Assembly: GCA_903919625.1 (NCBI GenBank) | Contig: CAIXIZ010000282.1 | Location: 1 to 7,216, forward strand | Direction of reading: 5' to 3' | Origin: an uncultured Verrucomicrobiota bacterium | GTDB taxonomy: Bacteria > Verrucomicrobiota > Verrucomicrobiia > Opitutales > Opitutaceae | Length of the DNA stretch: 7,216 bases | Shown: piece by piece, positions 1-4,831 of the stretch | How positions within the stretch are numbered: position 1 is the stretch's first letter | Layout: every line of letters begins with the position of its first letter | Made by a program: the position numbers and the translations under genes | Notes under the pieces: model-generated | What the model saw: the letters and a program-made list of their open reading frames with translations, nothing else | Databases searched by the model: none | What the model was told of the DNA's origin: nothing

Positions 1-940
1 AGGGGAAGGGAGAAATGGTTCCGAGCTCCTCGTGCGGCACCTCCATCACCATGGCATCGGCCGCGGCGATGGCAGCGGCCAGGGCGTTGGCGTGCACCTC
101 GGAAATGACGCCGGCTTCGGGCGGCGCGATATTTTGACCGGGGTCGGGCACAGCTGGCGGAGCAGGCTCGGCGATTGCCGCCCGTTTTGGCGCACTCTCA
201 GGCGTGGTCGGGACGGCGGCGGCGGCCGCAGCCGTCGCCTCGCCAGCCGATCTGCCTGCGGCCGGGACGGTGGCCGGGGGTGAGGCCGGCAACTGCGTGA
301 AATCTTCATTGGCCGGGGCAGGCGCGGGGGAATTTTCAACCGGCTTTGGTCCGGACGCTGTGGCGGGGCGCGGTTTGCGGAGCGCCGCGTCGAGCCTGGC
401 CAGCTCCGCGGCGGTTTGCGCCATTTTTTCGGCGGCCGCCGCGAGTTTTCCGGCCTCCGCCGAGCGCAAGGCATTGATTTCCCGGCGCAGGGACTCGAGC
501 TCGGCCGAGTTCGCTTCGGCGAGGCGCTGGACAAACTCCTGGGATTTTTCCTGCCAGCGGGGCAGGATCTGCTCCGCGGATTTCAGGTTTTTTTGCGCGA
601 GCTCGGTGATGGTGTGCAGGCCGGTGGCCGCGATGCCAATTTGTTCGGCGGTTTCGGCGGTGGTGCGGGCGAGGGCTTCGAGCGCGCGCTGGCGCTCGTC
701 GAGCGCGGTATCCTGCTGGCGGGTATAGTCCGCGAGAAACGGCACGCATGCCGCCATCGCCGCCAGGGAGACACAGATGGTGAGCGCCACCAGCGGGGTG
801 CCCGCCAGCGGCCTGGCCGCCTGGCTGAATATGACCCACGCGGCGATCAGCAAAACCAGATTGCCCGCGAAGAAAGGCAGCTTGGGGAGCTTGGGGGTCT
901 CGAGGGGGCGTTGCATGGTACGATGCCGGTAGGCGGACAT
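1..940 (-). CDS. Two-TM coiled-coil membrane protein, C-terminus beyond left edge
   Basis: I do not recognise a named family. The reading frame is open from an ATG at 940 to the window edge (313 codons seen). An in-frame TGA lies just upstream, and AGGTG (949-953) sits 8 nt before the ATG, which favours this start over the in-frame ATG at 916. The N-terminus is basic (MSAYRHRTMQRP). Two hydrophobic segments follow, about residues 23-39 (FFAGNLVLLIAAWVIF) and 48-70, probably a membrane hairpin. Residues about 75-190 are Glu/Gln/Arg/Ala/Leu-rich with heptad-like spacing and no prolines except near 127, so probably a coiled coil. From about 190 onward the chain is a low-complexity Ala/Pro linker. 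The visible end (EVHANALAAAIAAADAMVME) may begin another helical segment. By architecture it could be a scaffold or a septation- or chemosensory-type envelope protein, but no catalytic motif is visible and no function is assigned. Confidence 0.75.
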   Translation of the reverse strand, partial: MSAYRHRTMQRPLETPKLPKLPFFAGNLVLLIAAWVIFSQAARPLAGTPLVALTICVSLAAMAACVPFLADYTRQQDTALDERQRALEALARTTAETAEQIGIAATGLHTITELAQKNLKSAEQILPRWQEKSQEFVQRLAEANSAELESLRREINALRSAEAGKLAAAAEKMAQTAAELARLDAALRKPRPATASGPKPVENSPAPAPANEDFTQLPASPPATVPAAGRSAGEATAAAAAAVPTTPESAPKRAAIAEPAPPAVPDPGQNIAPPEAGVISEVHANALAAAIAAADAMVMEVPHEELGTISPFP

Positions 941-1010
941 ACAATGCGCACCTGATGCTTCGGCTCAAGGGGAAACCACTCCCGGGATGATCTGCCGGCG
1001 AATCTGAGGG

Positions 1011-1041
1011 TTGCCGCCCGGCCTGTTAATTTTGGCGGCAA
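1011..1041. terminator. Stem-loop between amidase and coiled-coil gene
   Basis: Perfect 8-bp arms TTGCCGCC (1011-1018) and GGCGGCAA (1034-1041) enclose a 15-nt loop. It lies just beyond the amidase stop codon in the direction of transcription. There is no T-run on either side, so an intrinsic terminator is only a possibility; it may be an mRNA-processing or stabilising hairpin. Confidence 0.3.
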
Positions 1042-1077
1042 AGGTTCTGCCTCCGGCTGGCGACCTGGTCACGGCCT

Positions 1078-1557
1078 TCACCTGTGGCCAAACCGCCCGA
1101 CGATCGCCGCGTGCAGCCGCGTCCACTCGGCCGGATTGAGGTCGTCCTTGCGGCCGGGCGCTATGGTGCGGTGGTCGGTCATGACTGCGGGCGTCCAGCC
1201 GTGGCGCTTCCAGCGGAGCGTAAGCCATTCGAGGGCGCTGGCGTGCTGCGCCGCGGTGAGCGGCGCCTGGTAGGTGTTGCCCGTAAAGGCCAGTCCGAGC
1301 AAAAAATCGTTGCACCGCGTCCGGCCCAGAAAGGCCGACGCCCCGGCGTGCCATGCGATCAGCTCATCGGTCACAAACGTGCAGCGGGTGCCGTCGCCCC
1401 CGATGATCCCATGATAGCTCACCGGGCTGTCGGAGTGCAGGATGTGCTCGATGGTGGCGTCAAACTCCAGCGTGCTATGGTGAAAGCAGACCCCCAGCCG
1501 CTCGTGCGCGGGCATGGCGGTGAAATTTTTCGAGGGGCGCGATATTTCGGGAAACAT
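1078..1557 (-). CDS. N-acetylmuramoyl-L-alanine amidase, AmpD/T7-lysozyme type (Amidase_2)
   Basis: A zinc amidase that should cut the bond between muramic acid and the stem-peptide L-alanine. With no signal peptide it probably acts in the cytosol on recycled muropeptides, as AmpD does. Numbering from the ATG at 1557 (159 aa): zinc ligands by family alignment are His26 (FHHST), His129 (DHRTIAPGRK) and Asp139; Lys137 matches the catalytic Lys. WHAG (69-72) and CNDF (82-85) are also typical of the fold. The Glu of the AmpD motif GIELEG is replaced by Ala90 (GLAFTG), but Tyr48-His49 corresponds to the YH pair of T7 lysozyme, whose Tyr46 is catalytic. The start is uncertain: no clear Shine-Dalgarno precedes 1557. 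Alternatives are an in-frame TTG at 1617 and an ATG at 1515 that still keeps the whole domain. It is co-directional with the DCC gene, 129 bp downstream of it. Confidence 0.87.
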   Translation of the reverse strand: MFPEISRPSKNFTAMPAHERLGVCFHHSTLEFDATIEHILHSDSPVSYHGIIGGDGTRCTFVTDELIAWHAGASAFLGRTRCNDFLLGLAFTGNTYQAPLTAAQHASALEWLTLRWKRHGWTPAVMTDHRTIAPGRKDDLNPAEWTRLHAAIVGRFGHR

Positions 1558-1686
1558 GGAAAATAAACGGCGGAAAGGCTGGAGGGCCGAAAACCGAAAA
1601 AGCTGAAGACCGGGCAACCATTCAGGATGCGACTTTGGCGGTTGGTTTGGTTTCGGGCGTTCCGCACCTCAGTCCCCCTGGGTTCG

Positions 1687-2136
1687 TCATTCGAAAAATC
1701 TCGCCCGCCATTCGGGGCGGGGGAGCGGGCAGGTGCTGTCCCATTTGCCAAAAAAACGCTGGCGGGTCCGCGCGACCAGCCGGTAGCCCGCGTCGCGCAG
1801 CCCGCGCGGCACCACGCGCAGCCAGGCGAGCCCGTCCGCCGCCGGGCTCCCGCATGCGCGGAGCGCGCCCACGACCCCGTCGGTCCGGAGCAGATGTTCC
1901 GGCCGCTCGCGCTGCTTCCAGTCGGGGATGAACACCAGCGTCTCAAAATCGTCCGTCGGCAGCGCATGGGCGCGCAGGTAGGTCTGCGCCGCTGGGCCTT
2001 GCAGCGGGGCGAACCGCAGCGCACCCCGCCGGTCGAGCCGCAGCAGGAGCCGCACGGTGCGGTTGCAGAGGCCGCACTCGCCGTCATAGAGCAGCACGGG
2101 CTCCGTGTCAGATGAAGCTGGCTGGCGAGAGTTCAC
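1687..2136 (-). CDS. DCC-family thiol-disulfide oxidoreductase-like protein (DUF393)
   Basis: The N-terminal sequence PVLLYDGECGLCNRTVRLLL carries the D-x-x-C-x-x-C signature of the DCC/DUF393 family (YuxK-like): Asp18, Cys21 and Cys24 from the GTG at 2136. RFAPLQG (41-47) follows, and the end GYRLVARTRQRFFGK...CPLPRPEWRARF is typical of the family, so the gene looks complete at about 149 aa. The CxxC suggests redox chemistry, but the physiological substrate of the family is not well established. Two further cysteines are at 95 and 136. No in-frame ATG precedes the motif. GTG at 2136 gives a family-like length, with AGGG only a few bases upstream. GTG at 2178 is also possible, but that start codon would fall at the edge of the 10-bp duplication flanking the MITE-like element and has no ribosome binding site. 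The insertion therefore sits directly in this gene's upstream region and may have replaced or supplied its promoter. Confidence 0.87.
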   Translation of the reverse strand: MNSRQPASSDTEPVLLYDGECGLCNRTVRLLLRLDRRGALRFAPLQGPAAQTYLRAHALPTDDFETLVFIPDWKQRERPEHLLRTDGVVGALRACGSPAADGLAWLRVVPRGLRDAGYRLVARTRQRFFGKWDSTCPLPRPEWRARFFE

Positions 2137-2177
2137 GGCCCTAATGAAACTCTCCCGCCCGCCCGCCGCAAGCCGCA

Positions 2178-2294
2178 CGACAGGGCGGTAGTGGGGCAGT
2201 TTGCCGTTGCCCTTGTAGGGCGGGCTTCACGCCCGACGTGTCGGGGATAAACCCCGACCTACAATTTCCAAACTGACCCACTACCGACAGGGCG
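2178..2294. mobile_element. MITE-like element with 10-bp target-site duplication
   Basis: A 97-bp segment (2188-2284) begins GTAGTGGGGCAGTTTG and ends with the inverse complement of GTAGTGGGTCAGTTTG: 16-bp terminal inverted repeats with one mismatch. It is flanked by perfect 10-bp direct repeats CGACAGGGCG (2178-2187 and 2285-2294), as expected for a target-site duplication. It has no coding capacity for a transposase, so it would be non-autonomous. A duplication of about 10 bp is compatible with IS4-type transposases, but the family cannot be told from the ends alone. It separates the Hsp20 gene from the DCC gene. Confidence 0.72.
2213..2264. repeat. REP-like imperfect palindrome inside the MITE-like element
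   Basis: Two 25-nt arms (2213-2237 and 2240-2264) are inverse complements with about six mismatches around a GT centre. Shared blocks are TTGTAGG, CGGG and CCGAC. The form (GTAGG, CGGG, TT, CCGAC) resembles intergenic palindromes that I recall as numerous in Opitutaceae genomes; the copy number here cannot be checked from one window. As RNA or single-stranded DNA it would form a long hairpin. Confidence 0.65.
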
Positions 2295-2360
2295 ACTGCC
2301 GGGGTGAGGGAATCGCGCAGCATGCCAAGTGTCGCGAAGCGACCGCCAACGCCGGGTTCT

Positions 2361-2402
2361 GTCACACCCCCACTGATCCGGGCGGTGTGACGTCCCCCGA
2401 CG
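2361..2402. terminator. Stem-loops downstream of hsp20
   Basis: GTCACACC (2361-2368) pairs with GGTGTGAC (2384-2391) around a 15-nt loop. It is abutted by a second small hairpin, CGTC-CCCC-GACG (2391-2402). The pair lies about 26 bp beyond the Hsp20 stop codon, where a transcript end is expected. No T-run follows, so termination is plausible but unproven. Confidence 0.35.
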
Positions 2403-2427
2403 TGGCTGACCGTTAAACCAGCCGACC

Positions 2428-2865
2428 TCAGCTCACCGCAATCTTGCGCGGTTTGGCGGCCTCGGCTTTCGGAAGCGTGAGGGTGAGCACGCCGTTCTCG
2501 TAGACGGCGGCGATTTTGTCGGCTTGCACCGCCTCCGGGACGCGGAAGGTACGGTTGAGCGAGCAGGTCTCCTCCTGATCGCCGGCTTTCTGCCGGTAGG
2601 TGGCGGTGATGGCCAGCGCGCCGTCAGCCAGCTCGAGGTTGATATCCTCGCGACGCACCCCGGGCAGCTCGGCGCGGACGTAGGTGTTGTTGGCGTCTTC
2701 GCGCAGTTCGACGGGGAATCCGGCGGTAGCGCCGGCCCCGCCCGCCGCGGAGGCAAGCAGCCGGCTGAGGCCGGCGTCGAGTGCGCCATAGGACGGGCGG
2801 ACAAAGCCGTTCGGCGCGGAGGCGAAGGCACGGTAGTTGGGATAGGTGTAATGAACGAGTCTCAT
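2428..2865 (-). CDS. Small heat-shock protein, Hsp20/alpha-crystallin family
   Basis: An ATP-independent holdase chaperone that binds unfolding proteins in the cytoplasm and assembles as oligomers. The 145 residues divide into a short N-terminal arm (1-50, aromatic then Gly/Ala-rich) and an alpha-crystallin domain (about 51-134). The domain contains PVELREDANNTYVRAELPGV (51-70) and the hallmark ENGVLTLTLPK (123-133). A short C-terminal tail has I142-A143-V144, matching the I-x-I/V motif used for oligomer contacts. Length is normal for bacterial class A proteins. AAGGA lies 10 nt upstream of the ATG, so the start is well supported. The gene is transcribed divergently from the PLP lyase and faces the MITE-like element at its 3' end. 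No CIRCE-type inverted repeat is visible upstream, so any heat control must act another way. Confidence 0.95.
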   Translation of the reverse strand: MRLVHYTYPNYRAFASAPNGFVRPSYGALDAGLSRLLASAAGGAGATAGFPVELREDANNTYVRAELPGVRREDINLELADGALAITATYRQKAGDQEETCSLNRTFRVPEAVQADKIAAVYENGVLTLTLPKAEAAKPRKIAVS

Positions 2866-2875
2866 GGTGGTGTTT

Positions 2876-2881
2876 TCCTTT
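2876..2881 (-). promoter_or_regulatory. Ribosome binding site of hsp20
   Basis: AAAGGA on the minus strand, with its core AGGA 10 nt before the ATG at 2865. It is one of the clearest Shine-Dalgarno sequences in the window. The leader upstream (2882-2907) is an AACC/ACC-rich, G-poor stretch expected to be unstructured. Confidence 0.6.
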
Positions 2882-2919
2882 GGTGGTTGGTGATGGTTGG
2901 TTGGTTACAGAAATGGATC

Positions 2920-2934
2920 TTCCGAATGGCGGAA
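2920..2934. promoter_or_regulatory. Short inverted repeat in hsp20/PLP-lyase intergenic region
   Basis: TTCCG (2920-2924) and CGGAA (2930-2934) are perfect 5-bp inverted arms around AATGG, 55 bp upstream of the hsp20 start. It could be an operator half-site pair in the divergent promoter region, but arms this short can arise by chance. Confidence 0.2.
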
Positions 2935-3041
2935 CCCTCTGCAGGCGGGATGCCGGAGAGGGCGGCGCACGCAAATCGCGGCGGCGGAGGGACTTGTTTT
3001 TCCTGCGGGTTTGCCACGGTGGGCAATATGGTCCCGGCAGT

Positions 3042-3087
3042 GGTGGCACAGTGGGAAAAGTTTGCGCGTTACCGTTGCGGTGGCACA
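3042..3087. repeat. Direct repeat pair upstream of the PLP lyase gene
   Basis: GGTGGCACA occurs at 3042-3050 and again at 3079-3087, offset by 37 bp, the second copy ending 13 bp before the ATG at 3101. A quasi-palindrome TTGCCACGGTGGGCAA lies just upstream (3011-3026). Together they could be regulator binding sites; no convincing -35/-10 pair was found nearby. Confidence 0.3.
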
Positions 3088-3100
3088 ACTGGGCGGCTCC

Positions 3101-4255
3101 ATGAAGTTTGATTTCGACACGCCGCCCGAACGCCGGGACACCGACTCGCAGAAATGGCAGAAGTATGCCGGCCGCGATGTGCTGCCGCTGTGGGTGGCCG
3201 ACATGGATTTTCGCTCGCCGCCGGCGCTGATTGCCGCGCTGCACCAACGGGTGGAGCATGGGGTCTTCGGCTATGCGCGCCCCACGCGGTCAACGACAGA
3301 GGCGTTTGTGGCCGCATGCGCCCAACGCTACGGCTGGACGGTGGATCCGGCCTGGCTCGTGTGGCTGCCGGGCCTCGTGGTCGGGCTCAATGTCGTCACG
3401 GCGGCCTGCGCGGCGGCAGGCGAGGAGGTGCTGACGCTCGCCCCCGTCTATCCGCCGTTTCTCTCCACGCCCCGGCACGGTGGGCGCGTCTCCACGCAGG
3501 TGATGTGGGCGTTGCACGCTGGCCGCTGGGAAATCGACTGGACCGCGCTGGAGCGCGCCGTGACGCCCCGCACCAAAATCTTCCTGCTCTGCAACCCGCA
3601 CAATCCGCTCGCCCGCGTCTGGCGGCGCGAGGAACTGGTGCGGCTCGCGGAATTCTGCCTGCGGCACGGCCTCCTGCTGTGCAGTGACGAAATCCATTGC
3701 GATCTCATTCTGGATCCGGCGCTGCCCCACCTTCCCACCGCGACGCTGTCGCCGGAAATCGCCGCGCGCACCATCACGCTCATGGCCCCGAGCAAGACCT
3801 ACAACGTCCCCGGCCTCGGCACTTCGCTCGCGATCATCCCCGACGCCGCGTTGCGGGCGCAATTTGTGCGGGCGACGGCGGGCATCGTGGCGGAGGTGAC
3901 CTGTCTGGGCTACACCGCGTGCGAGGCGGCGTATCGGGACTGCGAGCCCTGGCGGCAGGAGCTGCTCGCGACCCTGCGAGGCCACCGCGACTTGCTCACC
4001 GGCTGGGTGGCCCGCGAGCTGCCCGGCGTGAAGCTCGAAGCCCCGCTGGAGGCGACCTATCTCGCCTGGCTCGACGTCGCGGCGCTCGGCCTCGCCGACC
4101 CGGTGGCGCATTTCGAGCAGCATGGCGTCGGCCTGAGCGACGGCGTCTACTTTGGCGAACCGCGCGGCCGCCACGTGCGCCTGAATTTCGGTTGTCCGCA
4201 ATCGACGCTGGCGGAGGCTCTGGCCCGGATGAAAACCGCGCTCCGCGCCCTCTGA
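3101..4255 (+). CDS. PLP-dependent C-S lyase, PatB/MalY type (cystathionine beta-lyase family)
   Basis: A fold-type I PLP enzyme expected to cleave the C-S bond of cystathionine or related cysteine conjugates, giving homocysteine or thiol, pyruvate and ammonia. It belongs to methionine/cysteine metabolism in the cytoplasm. The 384 residues show the family marks in order: WVADMDF (31-37), Tyr58 in VFGYA, NPHNP (165-169), SDEIHCD (195-201), the PLP Schiff-base lysine Lys232 in SKTYNVPGL, and Arg360 in VRLNFGCP, which should bind the substrate carboxylate. The usual NPHNPVGRVW appears as NPHNPLARVW, a mild change. The frame stays open upstream to 2897, but homology begins at MKFDFDTPPERR, so the ATG at 3101 is chosen; the ribosome binding site is weak. 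Length is normal. An aminotransferase role cannot be excluded by sequence, but DEIHCD and the N-terminal VADMD strongly favour the PatB/MalY group. Confidence 0.94.
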   Translation: MKFDFDTPPERRDTDSQKWQKYAGRDVLPLWVADMDFRSPPALIAALHQRVEHGVFGYARPTRSTTEAFVAACAQRYGWTVDPAWLVWLPGLVVGLNVVTAACAAAGEEVLTLAPVYPPFLSTPRHGGRVSTQVMWALHAGRWEIDWTALERAVTPRTKIFLLCNPHNPLARVWRREELVRLAEFCLRHGLLLCSDEIHCDLILDPALPHLPTATLSPEIAARTITLMAPSKTYNVPGLGTSLAIIPDAALRAQFVRATAGIVAEVTCLGYTACEAAYRDCEPWRQELLATLRGHRDLLTGWVARELPGVKLEAPLEATYLAWLDVAALGLADPVAHFEQHGVGLSDGVYFGEPRGRHVRLNFGCPQSTLAEALARMKTALRAL

Positions 4256-4266
4256 CCCGTCCGCCC

Positions 4267-4281
4267 ACGGCCCCCGGCCGT
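4267..4281. terminator. Compact GC hairpin after the PLP lyase gene
   Basis: ACGGCC (4267-4272) and GGCCGT (4276-4281) form a perfect 6-bp stem with a CCC loop, 11 bp past the stop codon. It is followed by AAAAT rather than T residues, so it is an atypical terminator candidate for the upstream gene. Confidence 0.35.
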
Positions 4282-4307
4282 AAAATCCATCTGGCAATTG
4301 TGTCCCT

Positions 4308-4336
4308 GGAAGTGTAACCCAATAGGTTACACTTCC
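4308..4336. promoter_or_regulatory. Perfect palindrome before the HTH gene (copy 1)
   Basis: Arms GGAAGTGTAACC (4308-4319) and GGTTACACTTCC (4325-4336) are perfect 12-bp inverse complements around CAATA. The right arm ends 6 bp before the HTH-protein ATG, so the site covers the expected promoter and leader. This is the classic position for an autoregulatory operator. Its 25-bp core recurs with one base changed at 4700-4724. Confidence 0.7.
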
Positions 4337-4342
4337 GACCTC

Positions 4343-4699
4343 ATGCTACCCACTCATCCCAAAATCAAAGTCTGGCTGGACCTGAGCACCGCGTTTGCCC
4401 TGGCGGCGGAGGCGGGCGCACACCGGGTGCAAATGGCGTTGCACCACCGGCGGCAGCGCGGCTACCGCGTCAGGCGGGCCGGCCATGAAAGCCCGATGTG
4501 GACCGTGTGCGCCAAACTGCTGCGGGCGGAACTGCACCGTTATGGGGCCAAGGCACGGCTCGCGCGCTATCTCGGTCTCCCGCGCCAGCGGTTGCGCGAT
4601 TACCTGAGCGGCCGGCTCCGGCTGCCGGACGCCGAGATCACGTTGCGCCTCCTCCACTGGCTGGCCGAATACCGCGCCGGACGTGATCTGTCGCTGTGA
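4343..4699 (+). CDS. Small Cro/C1-type helix-turn-helix DNA-binding protein
   Basis: A 118-residue basic protein, not recognised as a named regulator. Residues about 63-107 fit a Cro/C1 (XRE-like) helix-turn-helix: AKARLARYLG (69-78) as the first helix, a turn at LP, PRQRLRDYLSG (80-90) as the recognition helix, then LRLPDAEITLRLLHWL. The N-terminal 60 residues hold a strongly basic patch, HHRRQRGYRVRRAG (34-47), possibly a second nucleic-acid contact. The ATG at 4343 is chosen because the only upstream in-frame start (TTG at 4298) would translate through the palindrome. No Shine-Dalgarno is evident, so translation may be leaderless or weak. The gene sits exactly between two near-identical palindromes, the second overlapping its stop codon. 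That suggests the protein binds these sites and controls itself, or that gene plus palindromes form one transferable unit. No toxin or antitoxin partner is adjacent. Confidence 0.8.
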   Translation: MLPTHPKIKVWLDLSTAFALAAEAGAHRVQMALHHRRQRGYRVRRAGHESPMWTVCAKLLRAELHRYGAKARLARYLGLPRQRLRDYLSGRLRLPDAEITLRLLHWLAEYRAGRDLSL

Positions 4700-4725
4700 A
4701 AGTGTAACCCATTAGGTTACACTTT
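4699..4725. promoter_or_regulatory. Perfect palindrome overlapping the HTH stop codon (copy 2), possible terminator
   Basis: Arms AAAGTGTAACC (4699-4709) and GGTTACACTTT (4715-4725) are perfect 11-bp inverse complements around CATTA, overlapping the TGA at 4697-4699. The core is the same as at 4310-4334 except for the central base (A there, T here). On the plus strand the stem GTGTAACC/GGTTACAC is followed by TTTT, so it could also terminate transcription of the HTH gene before dusB. Confidence 0.68.
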
Positions 4726-4734
4726 TCCGGATGA

Positions 4735-4785
4735 GGGACAGGGGCGGTGGACGGGGAGGATACCGGGCGGAGGGGCAGGGGCGGG
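4735..4785 (+). other. G-rich dusB leader with G-quadruplex motif
   Basis: Between the HTH gene and dusB the plus strand carries repeated runs of three or four G. At 4765-4785 the pattern is GGG, CGGA, GGGG, CA, GGGG, C, GGG: four G-tracts with loops of 4, 2 and 1 nt, meeting the usual quadruplex rule. Further G-tracts begin at 4735, 4741 and 4753. It lies on the sense strand, 46 bp before the dusB ATG. Confidence 0.5.
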
Positions 4786-4831
4786 CGGCGGCGGGCTTGC
4801 ACGGGCGGGCCGGAGGCGCAGGCTGGCGCGG

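Noticed and set aside
336..968. Alternative minus-strand and plus-strand frames in the 1-970 region
   Set aside because: Only the frame starting at 940 gives a coherent protein with membrane segments and a coiled coil; the others are Arg/Pro-rich shadows.
2141..2365. Minus-strand 74-codon frame across the MITE-like element
   Set aside because: It consists mostly of translated terminal repeats and the inner palindrome and has no domain, so it is not a gene.
2994..3029. TTGTTT and CAATAT as a promoter for the PLP lyase
   Set aside because: The spacing is about 24 bp, too long for a normal -35/-10 pair.
2897..3100. N-terminal extension of the PLP lyase by 68 codons
   Set aside because: The extension has no family similarity, is Arg/Gly/Trp-rich, and the conserved domain begins right at the ATG at 3101.
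3290..4297. Long open frame of 335 codons on the minus strand opposite the PLP lyase gene
   Set aside because: It mirrors a well-supported enzyme gene in a GC-rich genome, has no recognisable domain, and its composition (many Arg, Gly, His) is typical of an antisense shadow frame.
4308..4725. CRISPR or toxin-antitoxin reading of the twin palindromes
   Set aside because: There are only two copies with a gene between them, no spacers of regular length, and no second small gene that could be a toxin or antitoxin partner.
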